Part shown: positions 49,580 through 59,199 of the stretch, piece after piece
Position numbering within the stretch: position 1 is the first letter of the stretch
Layout of the letters: each line of letters starts with the position of its first letter
Source of the DNA: Phenylobacterium sp.
GTDB lineage: Bacteria > Pseudomonadota > Alphaproteobacteria > Caulobacterales > Caulobacteraceae
Reading direction: 5' to 3'
Assembly: GCF_004799515.1 (NCBI RefSeq)
Contig: NZ_SSMX01000047.1
Coordinates: forward strand, 158,386-222,385
DNA length: 64,000 bases
The notes under the pieces: model-generated
Told to the model about the DNA's origin: nothing
Database searches by the model: none
The model's input: the letters and a program-made list of their open reading frames with translations, nothing else
Position numbers and translations under genes: made by a program

Positions 49580-49864
49580 TTAGGCCGCGTCGTTCACCTG
49601 CTGCGCCATCGTCCGTTCGCGGCGGCGGATGACGATGGCCTCCTCTTCCGAGAGGGCGGCGAAGAAGTAGCCGATGTCGACTTCGAGCGCCTTGGCCAGC
49701 TTCCACAGCATCACCACCGACAGGCGGCACACAGCAGCCTCGTACTTGTGGATCTGCTGGAAGGTCACCCCGCAGGCGACGCCGAGGTCCTGTTGTGAAT
49801 AGCCCAGCAGCCGGCGACGCGCCCGGATCCGCCGTCCAACCACCACGTCCACATTGTCAATCAT
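49580..49864 (-). CDS. Helix-turn-helix (XRE-type) transcriptional regulator
   Basis: VGRRIRARRRLLGYSQQDLGVACGVTFQQIHKYEAAVCRLSVVMLWKLAKALEVDIGYFF. Confidence 0.92.
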   Translation of the reverse strand: MIDNVDVVVGRRIRARRRLLGYSQQDLGVACGVTFQQIHKYEAAVCRLSVVMLWKLAKALEVDIGYFFAALSEEEAIVIRRRERTMAQQVNDAA

Positions 49865-49968
49865 CGCACTCACCCACCAGCCAGACTCGAAAAGCACAGT
49901 CAGTGAACCGCGTCCGGCGAGTGGAGAATTGTAATTACGCGACACGCCGCGGCGATCGCTTCAACCGC

Positions 49969-50871
49969 TCAGGCGGCGGGGTTTTCCGGGGGCTGCAGCA
50001 CCTGGACCGGCGAGCCGAGCAGCGCCTTCCGCCGTTTCCAGGCCTCGGCCATGAACGGCTGGTCTCGGGCCAGATAGGCGCTGGGCGACAGGCCCATGTA
50101 GTAGTTGAACTCGTGGATGAAGTGGGCCTGGTCTGTGAACTGGTCGTCGAGGAACTGCGTCCAGGTCCCTTCCGGCGCCTCGCGCATGGCGGCCAGCGTC
50201 CGCAGCAGGCGCTGGCGGCGCAGCAGCCGCTTGGGCGACATGCCGAAATAGCGGTTGGAGAACCGCTCCAGCTGGCGCGACGACAGGCCGACGATCTCCG
50301 CCCAGTCGGCCACGGTCTGCATGTGGGGATCCTGCAGCGCTGTGTGGGCGGCGGCGACGGTGGCGGCCTCCGGCCGCTCGGTGAGGATCGAGAGCAACAC
50401 CTCGTCGAGGACGGCGTAGATCGCCGCGTCGCCCTGCGCCGCTCTAAGCCGGCGGTAGAGTTCGTCGGCCGCCGGGCCGATGACCTCGCTCAGGGGCGCG
50501 AGGCGGTTGGTGAAGAGGTCGGCCGATGCGGTCGCCAGCTGCGGCCAGCCCGCCGGCATCAGGCCTACGCCCACCATCACCCCGGCCGAGCCGCCGGCCC
50601 ATAGCGCCTTTTCCAGCGCGCCGCTCATGCCGATCTTCGGCACCGACTGGTTGGGCTCGCCCGGGAAATGCGCCTCCCAATCGCCGTCGAGGATCAGCCG
50701 GAAGTTCGGCCATTCGGGGAAGATCTGGTCCCAGACTGTGCCTGGCCCGGTCACCTTGACCTGATAGTAGGTGGTCACGGCGCCCCGCAGGGCCTGGGCC
50801 GGCAGGTGATAGGTCACCGACGCCGTCGCGGCGTCTGCACACCCGGTGTCATGGTCAAGCTTCGTGGCCAT
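49969..50871 (-). CDS. AraC family transcriptional regulator
   Basis: C-terminal VGLSSRQLERFSNRYFGMSPKRLLRRQRLLRTL...DQFTDQAHFIHEFNYYMGLSPSAYL. Confidence 0.92.
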   Translation of the reverse strand: MATKLDHDTGCADAATASVTYHLPAQALRGAVTTYYQVKVTGPGTVWDQIFPEWPNFRLILDGDWEAHFPGEPNQSVPKIGMSGALEKALWAGGSAGVMVGVGLMPAGWPQLATASADLFTNRLAPLSEVIGPAADELYRRLRAAQGDAAIYAVLDEVLLSILTERPEAATVAAAHTALQDPHMQTVADWAEIVGLSSRQLERFSNRYFGMSPKRLLRRQRLLRTLAAMREAPEGTWTQFLDDQFTDQAHFIHEFNYYMGLSPSAYLARDQPFMAEAWKRRKALLGSPVQVLQPPENPAA

Positions 50872-51010
50872 GGGCGATAATGCGCGCAAAACTTCTCAGT
50901 TTTCTACTATCTGGCGAAACGGATGAGAAAAGGGACGTGACGGCCCGGGTTCGCCAACCCGTGTAACGTGATATTTGAGGCCTGACGCCGCAGGCGCTAC
51001 CTTAGCGGGC

Positions 51011-51340
51011 ATGGCGAATCACTCGCAACAGCGCGCCGTGGCGCCCGAACCGTCCTGGCGGCTCACCGACGCCCTCGGCGCCAAGCTGGCCGAACTCACC
51101 GGCCTGGGTTTCGAGGTCCTGTGGATCGAGGCCTCCATGGCCGACCTGACCCGCCTGGTGCAGGAGGGCGGCGAGGCCGCGATCCGGCTCGACCCCGATC
51201 CTTCCCTCGACCGGGCCTGGTTCGGCGCGGCGGAGATCCGCCATGCGGCGGCCCGCGAGAACACCTGGGTCTTCCTACGCGGCGAGGTGGCGTCCGGCGA
51301 AGTCAGCGCCCATGTGGTCGCCCCGCCGAACCCCGCCTGA
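51011..51340 (+). CDS. hypothetical protein
   Basis: ORF starting ATG 51011, MANHSQQRAVAPEPSWRL. Confidence 0.6.
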   Translation: MANHSQQRAVAPEPSWRLTDALGAKLAELTGLGFEVLWIEASMADLTRLVQEGGEAAIRLDPDPSLDRAWFGAAEIRHAAARENTWVFLRGEVASGEVSAHVVAPPNPA

Positions 51341-51455
51341 GGCCCCCGGACCCGCAGGCTCGCCGGGCGTCCTTAACGGTCCTTTCGGGTTTCCATGGGA
51401 TGCAGGGAGGGTCAAGGCCGCAGGGGGTGGCCTGAACAGGATCCGGACAGCCGCC

Positions 51456-52577
51456 GTGGCAGGCTCCAACGAACGCATCTACCGCAGCCTTCGCGGGCTG
51501 GAGAAGACGGCCTCCACCAGCCGGGTGCTGAACCTGGCCGCGCTGGCCGTGCGTCACGCCGGCAACCCCGAACACGCCGCCCAGCCCCTGTTCCGCAGCC
51601 CCGTCCTGAACGGCTCGGTGGTGCTGAAACACCGCCTGCGCGTCGACGAGGCCGACCTCTTCGAAGGCCTGACCCGCACGGCGACCAAGCTGATCGTGCC
51701 CTTCGACAAGTCTGACCTGTCGCTTGGCGGCCGCGCCGTCTTCGTGGGCGAGAAGGGCTGGATGCCGGTCCTGCAGGAATTGCGCGGCGGCGCCGACGAG
51801 CTGATCCGCGACGTCGAGATCCTTGAGGCCGTCGACCAGCTGCCGTCCCTCGACCCCTTCCTGCTGCGCGAGCACCTGAAGCGGCGCGGCTTCGAGGTCA
51901 GCCCCACCCACTTCGACATCTCCTCCGGCGACGCCGACAAGATGCAGCGGTTCGTAGGCGGCGAAATCGCCCGCCTGATCGAGCTGGCCTACGGCGGCGC
52001 GGGCAGCGGCGGCGCCACCAGCCGCCTGGTGGAAGCGCTGCTCTCCTCCAAGACCGACGAACGGCTGGAGCCCCTGCGGCTCACCCTGCAGCTCGAGGGC
52101 GAGAGCTACCGCGAGGGCATCTTCAGCTGGAAGGGCTTCCTCTATTACAAGTGGGTGCTGAACACCCTTTGGCCCAAGCTGAAGGAAGTGCTGGTCGAGG
52201 TGATGAAGCTCAGGGTCATCGGCCCGCGCGACCGCGACCTGATGGTGCTGATCGACGAGTCCAAGCTGCGCCTGCGCGGGGCCATGGAGGGCCAGGTCAA
52301 GGCGGTCATGGGCTACTTGAAGACCTATGACGCGGTGTTCCTGCAGCTCACTGAGGGCAACGCCGCGGCCTTCCGCGACTTCCTGCTGGCCTCGCCGGAG
52401 ATGTTCATGGCGCTGGGCGAAGGCGCCGGCACGCTCAGCCACGTGGCCACCTTCTGGCGTTACCGCTTCCCGCAGGGCAAGCCGCTGATGGCCTCCATGG
52501 GCGAGATCCTGGAGCTGCTGCAGGACTTCGAGGCCGGCCTCGGCGCCGAGCCGCATCCCATGAGCTACGCGGCCTAG
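51456..52577 (+). CDS. conserved hypothetical protein
   Basis: Long ORF, GTG start proposed (VAGSNERIYRSLRGLEKTASTSRVLNLAAL). Confidence 0.75.
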   Translation: MAGSNERIYRSLRGLEKTASTSRVLNLAALAVRHAGNPEHAAQPLFRSPVLNGSVVLKHRLRVDEADLFEGLTRTATKLIVPFDKSDLSLGGRAVFVGEKGWMPVLQELRGGADELIRDVEILEAVDQLPSLDPFLLREHLKRRGFEVSPTHFDISSGDADKMQRFVGGEIARLIELAYGGAGSGGATSRLVEALLSSKTDERLEPLRLTLQLEGESYREGIFSWKGFLYYKWVLNTLWPKLKEVLVEVMKLRVIGPRDRDLMVLIDESKLRLRGAMEGQVKAVMGYLKTYDAVFLQLTEGNAAAFRDFLLASPEMFMALGEGAGTLSHVATFWRYRFPQGKPLMASMGEILELLQDFEAGLGAEPHPMSYAA

Positions 52578-52632
52578 CCGCCGGCCCGCGGGTCGACGGG
52601 AACCTTCCATCCACGGCGGACCTTGGCTGGAT

Positions 52633-53835
52633 ATGGCCAAGCCTCTCTATCCCGCGCCCGATGCGCGCGCCGCCCTGCTGCGCGACGCCCAACGCCACAA
52701 GATGACCCGCTCGGCCCACGCCTATGTGCGCGGCTCGACCGAGAAATTCTACGAGTGGCTGGAGGCCAGCGCCGGCAAGGTCCCGCAAGGGCCGCCGGTG
52801 TGGATCTGCGGCGACTGCCATTCCGGCAACCTGGGCCCCGTCGCCAGCCGGCGCGGGCAGGTCGCCGTGCAGATCCGCGACCTCGACCAGACGGTGATCG
52901 GCAATCCCGCCCACGACCTGATCCGGCTGGGCCTGTCGCTGGCCACCGCCGCGCGCGGCTCCAACCTGCCCGGCGTCACGACCGCGCTGATGACCGAGCG
53001 GATGGTGGAGGGCTACGTCGCCGGCCTGCAGGGCGAGACCCTGGCGCCGGACGAGGAGACCACGCCCAAGGAGGTCCGCCGGGTGCTGAAGCAGGCCCTG
53101 CGCCGGCGCTGGAAGGACCTGGCCCGCGAGCGCATCGACAATCCGCGCCCGACCATCCCGCTGGGCAAGCGCTTCTGGCCGCTGTCCGACGCCGAACGCG
53201 CGACGCTCACCGCGCTGGCTGAGGAAGAGGGCCTGCGCAAGCTGATCACCAGCCTGCAGCACCGCCCGGACGACGCGCCCATCGAGGTGCTGGACGGCGC
53301 CTACTGGATGAAGGGCTGCAGCTCCCTGGGCCGCCTGCGCTACGCCCTGCTGGTCGGCGTCGGCGGCGAGGACGGCCGCCAGGAGCCGCTGCTGGTCGAC
53401 ATCAAGGAGGCCACGCCCGCCGCCGCCCCGGCCGCGCCCGGCGCGAAGATGCCCGCCGACAACGCCCAGCGGGTGGTGGCCGGCGCGCGGGCCCTGTCGC
53501 CGTTCCTGGGCCGCCGGATGCTGGCCGGCAAGCTCGGCCGCCGCCCGGTGGTGATCCGCGAACTCACGCCCCAGGACCTGAAGCTGGATATCGAGCACCT
53601 CTCCCGCGACGAGGCGGTGCGCGCGGCGCATTACCTGGCCCTGGTGGTCGGCCGCGCCCACGCCCGCCAGATGGATCCGGCGACCAAGGCCGCCTGGGGC
53701 GAGGACCTAGCGCGGGGCCATTCCAAGACCCTCGACGCGCCGTTCTGGCTGTGGTCGGCGATCGTCGAACTGATCCAGAGCCACGAGGCGGCCTATCTCG
53801 ACCACTGCCGCCGCTACGCCCTGCAGGCCGCCTGA
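52633..53835 (+). CDS. DUF2252 family protein
   Basis: MTRSAHAYVRGSTEKFYEWL; ICGDCHSGNLGPV; RDLDQTVIGNPAHDLIRL; GRAHARQMD. Confidence 0.9.
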   Translation: MAKPLYPAPDARAALLRDAQRHKMTRSAHAYVRGSTEKFYEWLEASAGKVPQGPPVWICGDCHSGNLGPVASRRGQVAVQIRDLDQTVIGNPAHDLIRLGLSLATAARGSNLPGVTTALMTERMVEGYVAGLQGETLAPDEETTPKEVRRVLKQALRRRWKDLARERIDNPRPTIPLGKRFWPLSDAERATLTALAEEEGLRKLITSLQHRPDDAPIEVLDGAYWMKGCSSLGRLRYALLVGVGGEDGRQEPLLVDIKEATPAAAPAAPGAKMPADNAQRVVAGARALSPFLGRRMLAGKLGRRPVVIRELTPQDLKLDIEHLSRDEAVRAAHYLALVVGRAHARQMDPATKAAWGEDLARGHSKTLDAPFWLWSAIVELIQSHEAAYLDHCRRYALQAA

Positions 53836-53962
53836 ACGCGGGTCCCCCGCCGCCCAAGAGCTTGACAGTTAACGAGATGTGACAAAGCGGGCTCTAGGCG
53901 ACGGCCCCGGCCCGGCGTAGCTTGGGGGTCGAGGGACGGCTCTTGGGTTCGGAGCTGTCAGG

Positions 53963-54811
53963 ATGCGTGGACTAGGGGCAGGGGTTTTCTTCAGCCTGGT
54001 GGCCGCGGCGGTTGCGGGACCGTTCGGCGCCGGCACAGCGGTCGCCGCGCCGGCGTTGGCGACGGCGAGCCTTGACGCGCCGTCCTGGGCGATCGCGCCC
54101 GAGGACGCGGCCTGTCACACCGATCTGGAGCTGGTCTCGCGGTCCGGCGCCATCGCGCCGGTCTCGCTGCTGTCCGACGGCGACCATGTCGCCCTGCGCT
54201 TCACCAAGGCCGGCGTGCCCAGCCAGGCCTTCCTGCCGATCCGCGTCGACGGCAAACCCTTCGCCAACCTCGTCCAGCGGACCGGCGAAGAGGGCCTGGC
54301 GGTGATGAACCTGTCCGACGAGACCCTGGCGGCGCTGCGCCGCGGCAAGACCCTGCAGGTGGCCTGGCTGTCCGACGAGGCGGTGAGCGCCTCCCTGGCC
54401 GGGGCCAGCCAGGGCCTCGCCGACCTGAAGACCTGCGGCGCCCAGGTGGCTGGCCAGGCCCGCGCCCGTCAGGCCGAGTTCGACGCCCAGCGCGAGCGGA
54501 AGCTGGCCGACGCCCGGGCCAAGGCCGTGGCCGACGAACAGCTGAAGACCGCCAGGGCCCAGACCGCCACCGCGGAAGCTGAGCGCCAGCGCGTCGCCGC
54601 CGAGGCCCAGAGGGCCCAGGCCCAAGCCGATGAGCTCGCCGCCAAGGCGGTGCAGGCGCGCGCCTACGCCGAGCAGGCCCAGCAGCAGGGCTATGCCGAA
54701 CAGGTCCGCCAGCAGCGGGCCGCCCAGTACTACTATTACAACGGCCAGCAGATTCCCCCGCCGCCGTCCTCGCCGCCCGCGTGGAACTACCCCCAGTACT
54801 ATCCCCGCTGA
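53963..54811 (+). CDS. hypothetical secreted protein with coiled-coil and QYYYY C-terminus
   Basis: Signal peptide; Ala/Gln/Arg-rich coiled coil. Confidence 0.7.
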   Translation: MRGLGAGVFFSLVAAAVAGPFGAGTAVAAPALATASLDAPSWAIAPEDAACHTDLELVSRSGAIAPVSLLSDGDHVALRFTKAGVPSQAFLPIRVDGKPFANLVQRTGEEGLAVMNLSDETLAALRRGKTLQVAWLSDEAVSASLAGASQGLADLKTCGAQVAGQARARQAEFDAQRERKLADARAKAVADEQLKTARAQTATAEAERQRVAAEAQRAQAQADELAAKAVQARAYAEQAQQQGYAEQVRQQRAAQYYYYNGQQIPPPPSSPPAWNYPQYYPR

Positions 54812-54819
54812 CGACCGGA

Positions 54820-55284
54820 CTAGGTCGGCGGGGCGACACGTCCGGAGTGCAGGAACTCCATGCGCCAGCGGCCGTCCTGGTAGCGCAGGACCGCCGATTC
54901 CAGCCATGTCACCGGCGCCATCGCCCCGCCTGCCTTGCCCGACGCGCCCGTATTGACCCAGGCCGCCCACGCCAGGTCGCAGCTCAGATGGACGTCGACT
55001 TTTCCGATGTTCCACTCGACCCGGGTTCCTGACGCCTTGGCGCCGCGCAGCAGTTCGCCCAGCGCCGTACCGTCGAACCGCTTGCCGTTGTCATAGGCAT
55101 AGAAGCCGGGCGCCTGCAGGGCGTAGCCGGCCGCATAGTCGTCGCGGGCGAAGGCGCCGAACCAGCCGCGCACCACGGCCTCGACGTCCTTGGAAGCGCC
55201 GCGCGGCGCGCACGTCGGCGCCGCCCGCGCCACGCCCGCCACCGCACAAACCACCAAAGCCAGGGTCAACAGTCCGCGACGCAT
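54820..55284 (-). CDS. SnoaL/NTF2-like secreted protein
   Basis: SKDVEAVVRGWFGAFARDDYAAGYALQAPGFYAYDNG; signal peptide MRRGLLTLALVVCAVAGVARA. Confidence 0.75.
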   Translation of the reverse strand: MRRGLLTLALVVCAVAGVARAAPTCAPRGASKDVEAVVRGWFGAFARDDYAAGYALQAPGFYAYDNGKRFDGTALGELLRGAKASGTRVEWNIGKVDVHLSCDLAWAAWVNTGASGKAGGAMAPVTWLESAVLRYQDGRWRMEFLHSGRVAPPT

Positions 55285-55470
55285 GTCCTCAGCCCTCCGC
55301 ATAGTGGTCGGTGAGTGTCGGGCCGCCGCCGCGAAACGGCGAGCAATTTATGCTCGTCCTCGACGCGGTCAGCCCCCAAGGCCGATCCGCCACCGGACTT
55401 AGCGGCTCCTCCCCTTGCGTCAGCCCACCGCTGAAGCGAAGGTCGCTCGCCTCAAGTTGGAGCCCGCCCC

Positions 55471-56853
55471 TTGCGCCGCATTTTGCCCGTCCTCGCCGCC
55501 TTTGCCGCGGCCCTGCCGCTCGCCGCCCACGCCCAGTCCTCGCCCAACGAACACGCCGTGCTGCATCAGTTGGCCTCCGACGTCTCCCCGGAGCGCGAGC
55601 GGGCGACCATCGCCAGGCTGGTGGCCTTCGGCACCCGCCACACGCTCTCGGACACCAAGTCCGAGACCCGCGGCATCGGCGCGGCGCGGCGCTGGGTGGC
55701 CTCGGAGTTCGCCGCCATTTCCAAGGACTGCGGCGGCTGCCTGACCGTCGAGACCCCGTCGGAGACCGTCACCGGCCGGCGCGTGCCCAACCCCACCGAG
55801 GTGATGGACATCCTGGCGATCCAGAAGGGGACCACCGATCCCGGCCGGGTGATCGTCATCTCCGGCCACATCGACAGCCGGGTGACCGACGTCCAGAACT
55901 TCACGGCCGACGCCCCCGGCGCCAACGACGACGGCTCGGGCACAGCGGCGGTGATCGAGGCCGCCCGGGTGCTGTCGAAGCACAGGTTCCCCGCCACCCT
56001 GGTGTTCGCCGTCCTGTCCGGCGAGGAGCAGGGCCTCTATGGCGGCCACGTCCTCGCCGACTACGCGACCAAGCAGGGCTGGCGCGTGGAGGGCGACCTG
56101 AACAACGACATCGTCGGCAATTCCGAGGGCATCAACGGGGTGCGCGAGACCACCCGCGTGCGGGTCTTCTCCGAAGGCACCAAGACCGTCGAGACCGCCG
56201 CCGAGGCCGACAAGCGGCGCTACAACGGCGGCGAGGTGGACAGCCCCTCGCGCCAGCTCGCCCGCTTCATGGACGGCATGGCCAACGACTACCTGGGCAA
56301 TTTCCACGTCACCATGGTCTACCGCACCGACCGCTTCGGGCGCGGCGGCGACCAGACCGAGATGCTGAAGGCCGGCTTCCCGGCGGTGCGGGTCACCGAG
56401 GCCAACGAGAACTACAACCGCCAACACCAGGACCTGCGCACCGAGAAGGGGATCAAGTACGGCGACGTGCTGGAAGGCGTCGACTTCGCCTACCTGGCCA
56501 ACGTCACGCGCCTGAACGTGATCTCGCTCGCCGCCTTGGCCAGCGCGCCCGCCCCGCCGACCGCCGTCGACATCTCCGGCGCGGTCTCGGCCGACACCAC
56601 GGTGAAGTGGAAGCCGTCGCCCGACGCGGCGCGCTATCGCCTGTGGTGGCGCTCGACCACCGACCCGCAGTGGCGCTACAGCCGCGAGGCCGCGCCCACC
56701 GGCCAGGCGGTGCTGAAGGACGTCAATATCGACGACTGGTTCTTTGGCGTCAGCGCGGTCAGCGCCGACGGCTGGGAAAGCCCGGTGGTCTTCCCCGGCG
56801 CCGCAGGCAGCTGGACGCACGAGGAGCCGCCGCCGGCGCGGCCGGCAGGCTAG
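55471..56853 (+). CDS. M28 family metallopeptidase
   Basis: VIVISGHIDSR; PGANDDGSGTAAVIEAARVL; VLSGEEQGLYGG; NDIVGN. Confidence 0.92.
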   Translation: MRRILPVLAAFAAALPLAAHAQSSPNEHAVLHQLASDVSPERERATIARLVAFGTRHTLSDTKSETRGIGAARRWVASEFAAISKDCGGCLTVETPSETVTGRRVPNPTEVMDILAIQKGTTDPGRVIVISGHIDSRVTDVQNFTADAPGANDDGSGTAAVIEAARVLSKHRFPATLVFAVLSGEEQGLYGGHVLADYATKQGWRVEGDLNNDIVGNSEGINGVRETTRVRVFSEGTKTVETAAEADKRRYNGGEVDSPSRQLARFMDGMANDYLGNFHVTMVYRTDRFGRGGDQTEMLKAGFPAVRVTEANENYNRQHQDLRTEKGIKYGDVLEGVDFAYLANVTRLNVISLAALASAPAPPTAVDISGAVSADTTVKWKPSPDAARYRLWWRSTTDPQWRYSREAAPTGQAVLKDVNIDDWFFGVSAVSADGWESPVVFPGAAGSWTHEEPPPARPAG

Positions 56854-56867
56854 ACGAAAGGCGGGCG

Positions 56868-56894
56868 AGTCCCGGCCGGCGCGCGGCCGGGACT
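56868..56894. terminator. Bidirectional hairpin AGTCCCGGCCG-GCGCG-CGGCCGGGACT
   Basis: Perfect 11-bp stem between convergent M28 gene and small His-rich ORF. Confidence 0.55.
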
Positions 56895-56901
56895 GTCGCT
56901 G

Positions 56902-57027
56902 CTAGCGGTGGCGATGGTGCATACGGTGATGCACGACGTGGTGGTGGTGACGCGGATAGGCGGCGGCGGCGCCGGCGGTGGCCGCCAGGGCGATGGTGGC
57001 GGCGAGCGCCAGGGTGATGAGTTTCAA
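56902..57027 (-). CDS. Small His-rich exported peptide MKLITLALAATIALAATAGAAAAYPRHHHHVVHHRMHHRHR (41 aa, TTG start)
   Basis: Signal peptide followed by YPRHHHHVVHHRMHHRHR; GGGAGAG upstream of TTG; absent from supplied track. Confidence 0.65.
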   Translation of the reverse strand: MKLITLALAATIALAATAGAAAAYPRHHHHVVHHRMHHRHR

Positions 57028-57193
57028 GATTTCTCTCCCAGGGTTCTCTAGCGCCGCGAATCACAAAGACCCGCGGACATGCAAGGCTAGGCGTCCAGAG
57101 TATTGCCGCAACGTTACAACCGCGCGTCGGTAAGCCTAACTTTAAGGGGTCGGACGCAGGATGGGCCGGGCAGTCAGGGGGCAGGAATCGCCG

Positions 57194-57772
57194 ATGGCTT
57201 GGAAAACCGGAACCTGGCCGATCTTCGCCCTGACCGGCGTGGCCTTTGGCGCGGCCGTGCTCGGCGCGGGGCGGGCTGAGGCGGCGCTGTTCGACGTCGT
57301 CCGCTCGAACGCCAGCGCCGTCACGGTGATCGATCCTTCGGCGGTGGAGGCCGTGCCTGGCGACGGCAAGGTGCGTCGCGTGCGCTCCGTCGCCGTCCAG
57401 CGCTCGATCACCGCCGACGGCCCCCGGCAGGCTGGCTATGTCAGCACCATCAGCGACTACGACTGCCTGAAGTGGCGCAGCCGCTGGCGGGCGTTTTCGG
57501 TCTACACACGGTTCGGCGCCCTGGTGCTGCACAAGGACAACGCCGAGGCCGGCTGGACGCCGATCTATGGCGACCCGGAGGCCGAGGCCACCGCGCCTGT
57601 CGTCTGCAACGGCGGCGGCGCGGCCAACGTCTATTCCGCCGCCTCGATCGGCGAGCTGGTCACGGCCTTGCTGCAGACCTGGGACGACGCCGAGCCCCTG
57701 CCGCCGCTGCAGCCGGTGGCCCCGCTGCCGGCGAAGAAGCCGAAGAAACCGCCCCCGCAGAGCCGGCCTTGA
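57194..57772 (+). CDS. hypothetical secreted protein
   Basis: Signal peptide MAWKTGTWPIFALTGVAFGAAVLGAGRAEA. Confidence 0.75.
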   Translation: MAWKTGTWPIFALTGVAFGAAVLGAGRAEAALFDVVRSNASAVTVIDPSAVEAVPGDGKVRRVRSVAVQRSITADGPRQAGYVSTISDYDCLKWRSRWRAFSVYTRFGALVLHKDNAEAGWTPIYGDPEAEATAPVVCNGGGAANVYSAASIGELVTALLQTWDDAEPLPPLQPVAPLPAKKPKKPPPQSRP

Positions 57773-58233
57773 AGATCGCTATCGTCGCCATCGGCCGCCT
57801 CGCCCGCTCGCCGGAGAGCGACCTCGTGAAGACCTACGCGGAGCGGGGGACCCAGGCAGGACGGTCCCTGGGCCTGGGCCCCGTGGAGGTCTTGGAGGTG
57901 GAGAGCCGCAAGCCCGGCAAGGCCGCCCAGGCCGAGGCGCTTATCCCGCACCTGGCCGACGCGCACCTCATCGCCTGCGACGAGCATGGCGCGGCGCGGC
58001 CCTCGCGCGCCTTCGCCGAGGAGATTGCGGCCTTGCGCGACCGCGGCGTGCGCCGCCTGGTCTTCGTCATCGGCGGGGCTGACGGCCTGGATCCCGCCCT
58101 GCTCGCCCGAGCCAATGGCAAGCTGGCCTTCGGGCCGCAGACCTGGCCACATGCGCTGGCCCGCGCCATGTTGGCCGAACAGGTCTATCGGGCGGTCACA
58201 ATCCTGGCCGGATCGCCCTATCATCGGGACTGA
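57769..58233 (+). CDS. rlmH: 23S rRNA (pseudouridine(1915)-N(3))-methyltransferase RlmH
   Basis: LKIAIVAIGRLARSPESDLVKTYAER; LVFVIGGADGLDPALL; HALARAMLAEQVYRAVTILAGSPYHRD. Confidence 0.95.
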   Translation: MKIAIVAIGRLARSPESDLVKTYAERGTQAGRSLGLGPVEVLEVESRKPGKAAQAEALIPHLADAHLIACDEHGAARPSRAFAEEIAALRDRGVRRLVFVIGGADGLDPALLARANGKLAFGPQTWPHALARAMLAEQVYRAVTILAGSPYHRD

Positions 58234-59105
58234 TGAGACCCTCCGCCTACGCCCTGCCCGCCGCGCTCCTCACCCTTTCCCTGGGCGCGGTGGCGCTCGC
58301 CGCCGGCGGAGAGCGCCTGGCGCGGCTGAATACCGAGGAGACCCAGCTCTCCGTCGAGCAGACCCGCAATCTGGATCAGCTCGCCCGCTTGTTGTCGGTC
58401 TTGGAGGAGCTGAAGCGCGATCCGCCGCCCGCACTCCTGGTCTCGCCCCGGGACGCCAAGGACGCCGTGCGCGCCGCCATCCTGGTCAAGGCCATGACCC
58501 CCGGCCTGCAGGCCCGCGCCAGCGGCTACGCCCACGAGGCCGGCGAGATGATGCGCCAGCGCCGGCTGGCGGCGGTGGAAAGCGAGGCCCTGTTCACCAA
58601 CGAGAGCGAGCGGGCCGAGGCCAACCCGCCGCCGGTGCTGCGCGGGCCGCTCAATGGCGCCGCTGTCCCAGAAGCAGCCATGACCCCGCCGCAAAGCCTC
58701 TCTATCCCGGCCAGCGGCCCCATCGTGCGGCGGTTCGGCCAGGCCCTATCGAGCGGCGGCCGTTCGAACGGCCTGACCTTCGCCGCCGCCGCCGGGGCCC
58801 GCGTTGGCAGCCCCGGCGCGGGAACGGTGCAATACGTCGGCCCGGTCAAAGGCTGGGGCGTCATTCTGATTTTAAGGCTGGCGGGCGGATATCATTTGGT
58901 GCTTGCTGGCTTGGAGCGCTCGTCCGTGACGGTCGGTCAATCGGTCGCGGCGGGCGAAGCTGTTGGATTCATGCCGGAAGGCGCAAGGTCTGAAGGCGGC
59001 GGATCTGAGGGCGGCGACAAAAAGGCTCCCAGGGAACTTTACCTGGAAGTCCGGGAACAAGGCGCCCCAGTCGATCCGGGGCGCTGGCTGAACAAAGCGG
59101 GCTGA
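58233..59105 (+). CDS. M23-type peptidoglycan peptidase / EnvC-like murein hydrolase activator
   Basis: PASGPIVRRFGQALSSGGRSNGLTFAAAAGARVGSPGAGTVQYVGPVKGWGVILILRLAGGYHLVLAGLE. Confidence 0.85.
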   Translation: MRPSAYALPAALLTLSLGAVALAAGGERLARLNTEETQLSVEQTRNLDQLARLLSVLEELKRDPPPALLVSPRDAKDAVRAAILVKAMTPGLQARASGYAHEAGEMMRQRRLAAVESEALFTNESERAEANPPPVLRGPLNGAAVPEAAMTPPQSLSIPASGPIVRRFGQALSSGGRSNGLTFAAAAGARVGSPGAGTVQYVGPVKGWGVILILRLAGGYHLVLAGLERSSVTVGQSVAAGEAVGFMPEGARSEGGGSEGGDKKAPRELYLEVREQGAPVDPGRWLNKAG

Positions 59106-59199
59106 GCGGGCTTATGGAAGCGCCCGTTCAAGGGGGCTTGGTTTTTGCAGGCGGCGTCTGCCCAGCAGGACAGCGCCGCAAGGGAGCCTAAGGCAGGCG

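Noticed and set aside
53862-53885. Possible promoter TTGACAGTTAACGAGATGTGACA before 53963
   Set aside because: No acceptable -10 hexamer at the correct spacing and only one CtrA half-site.
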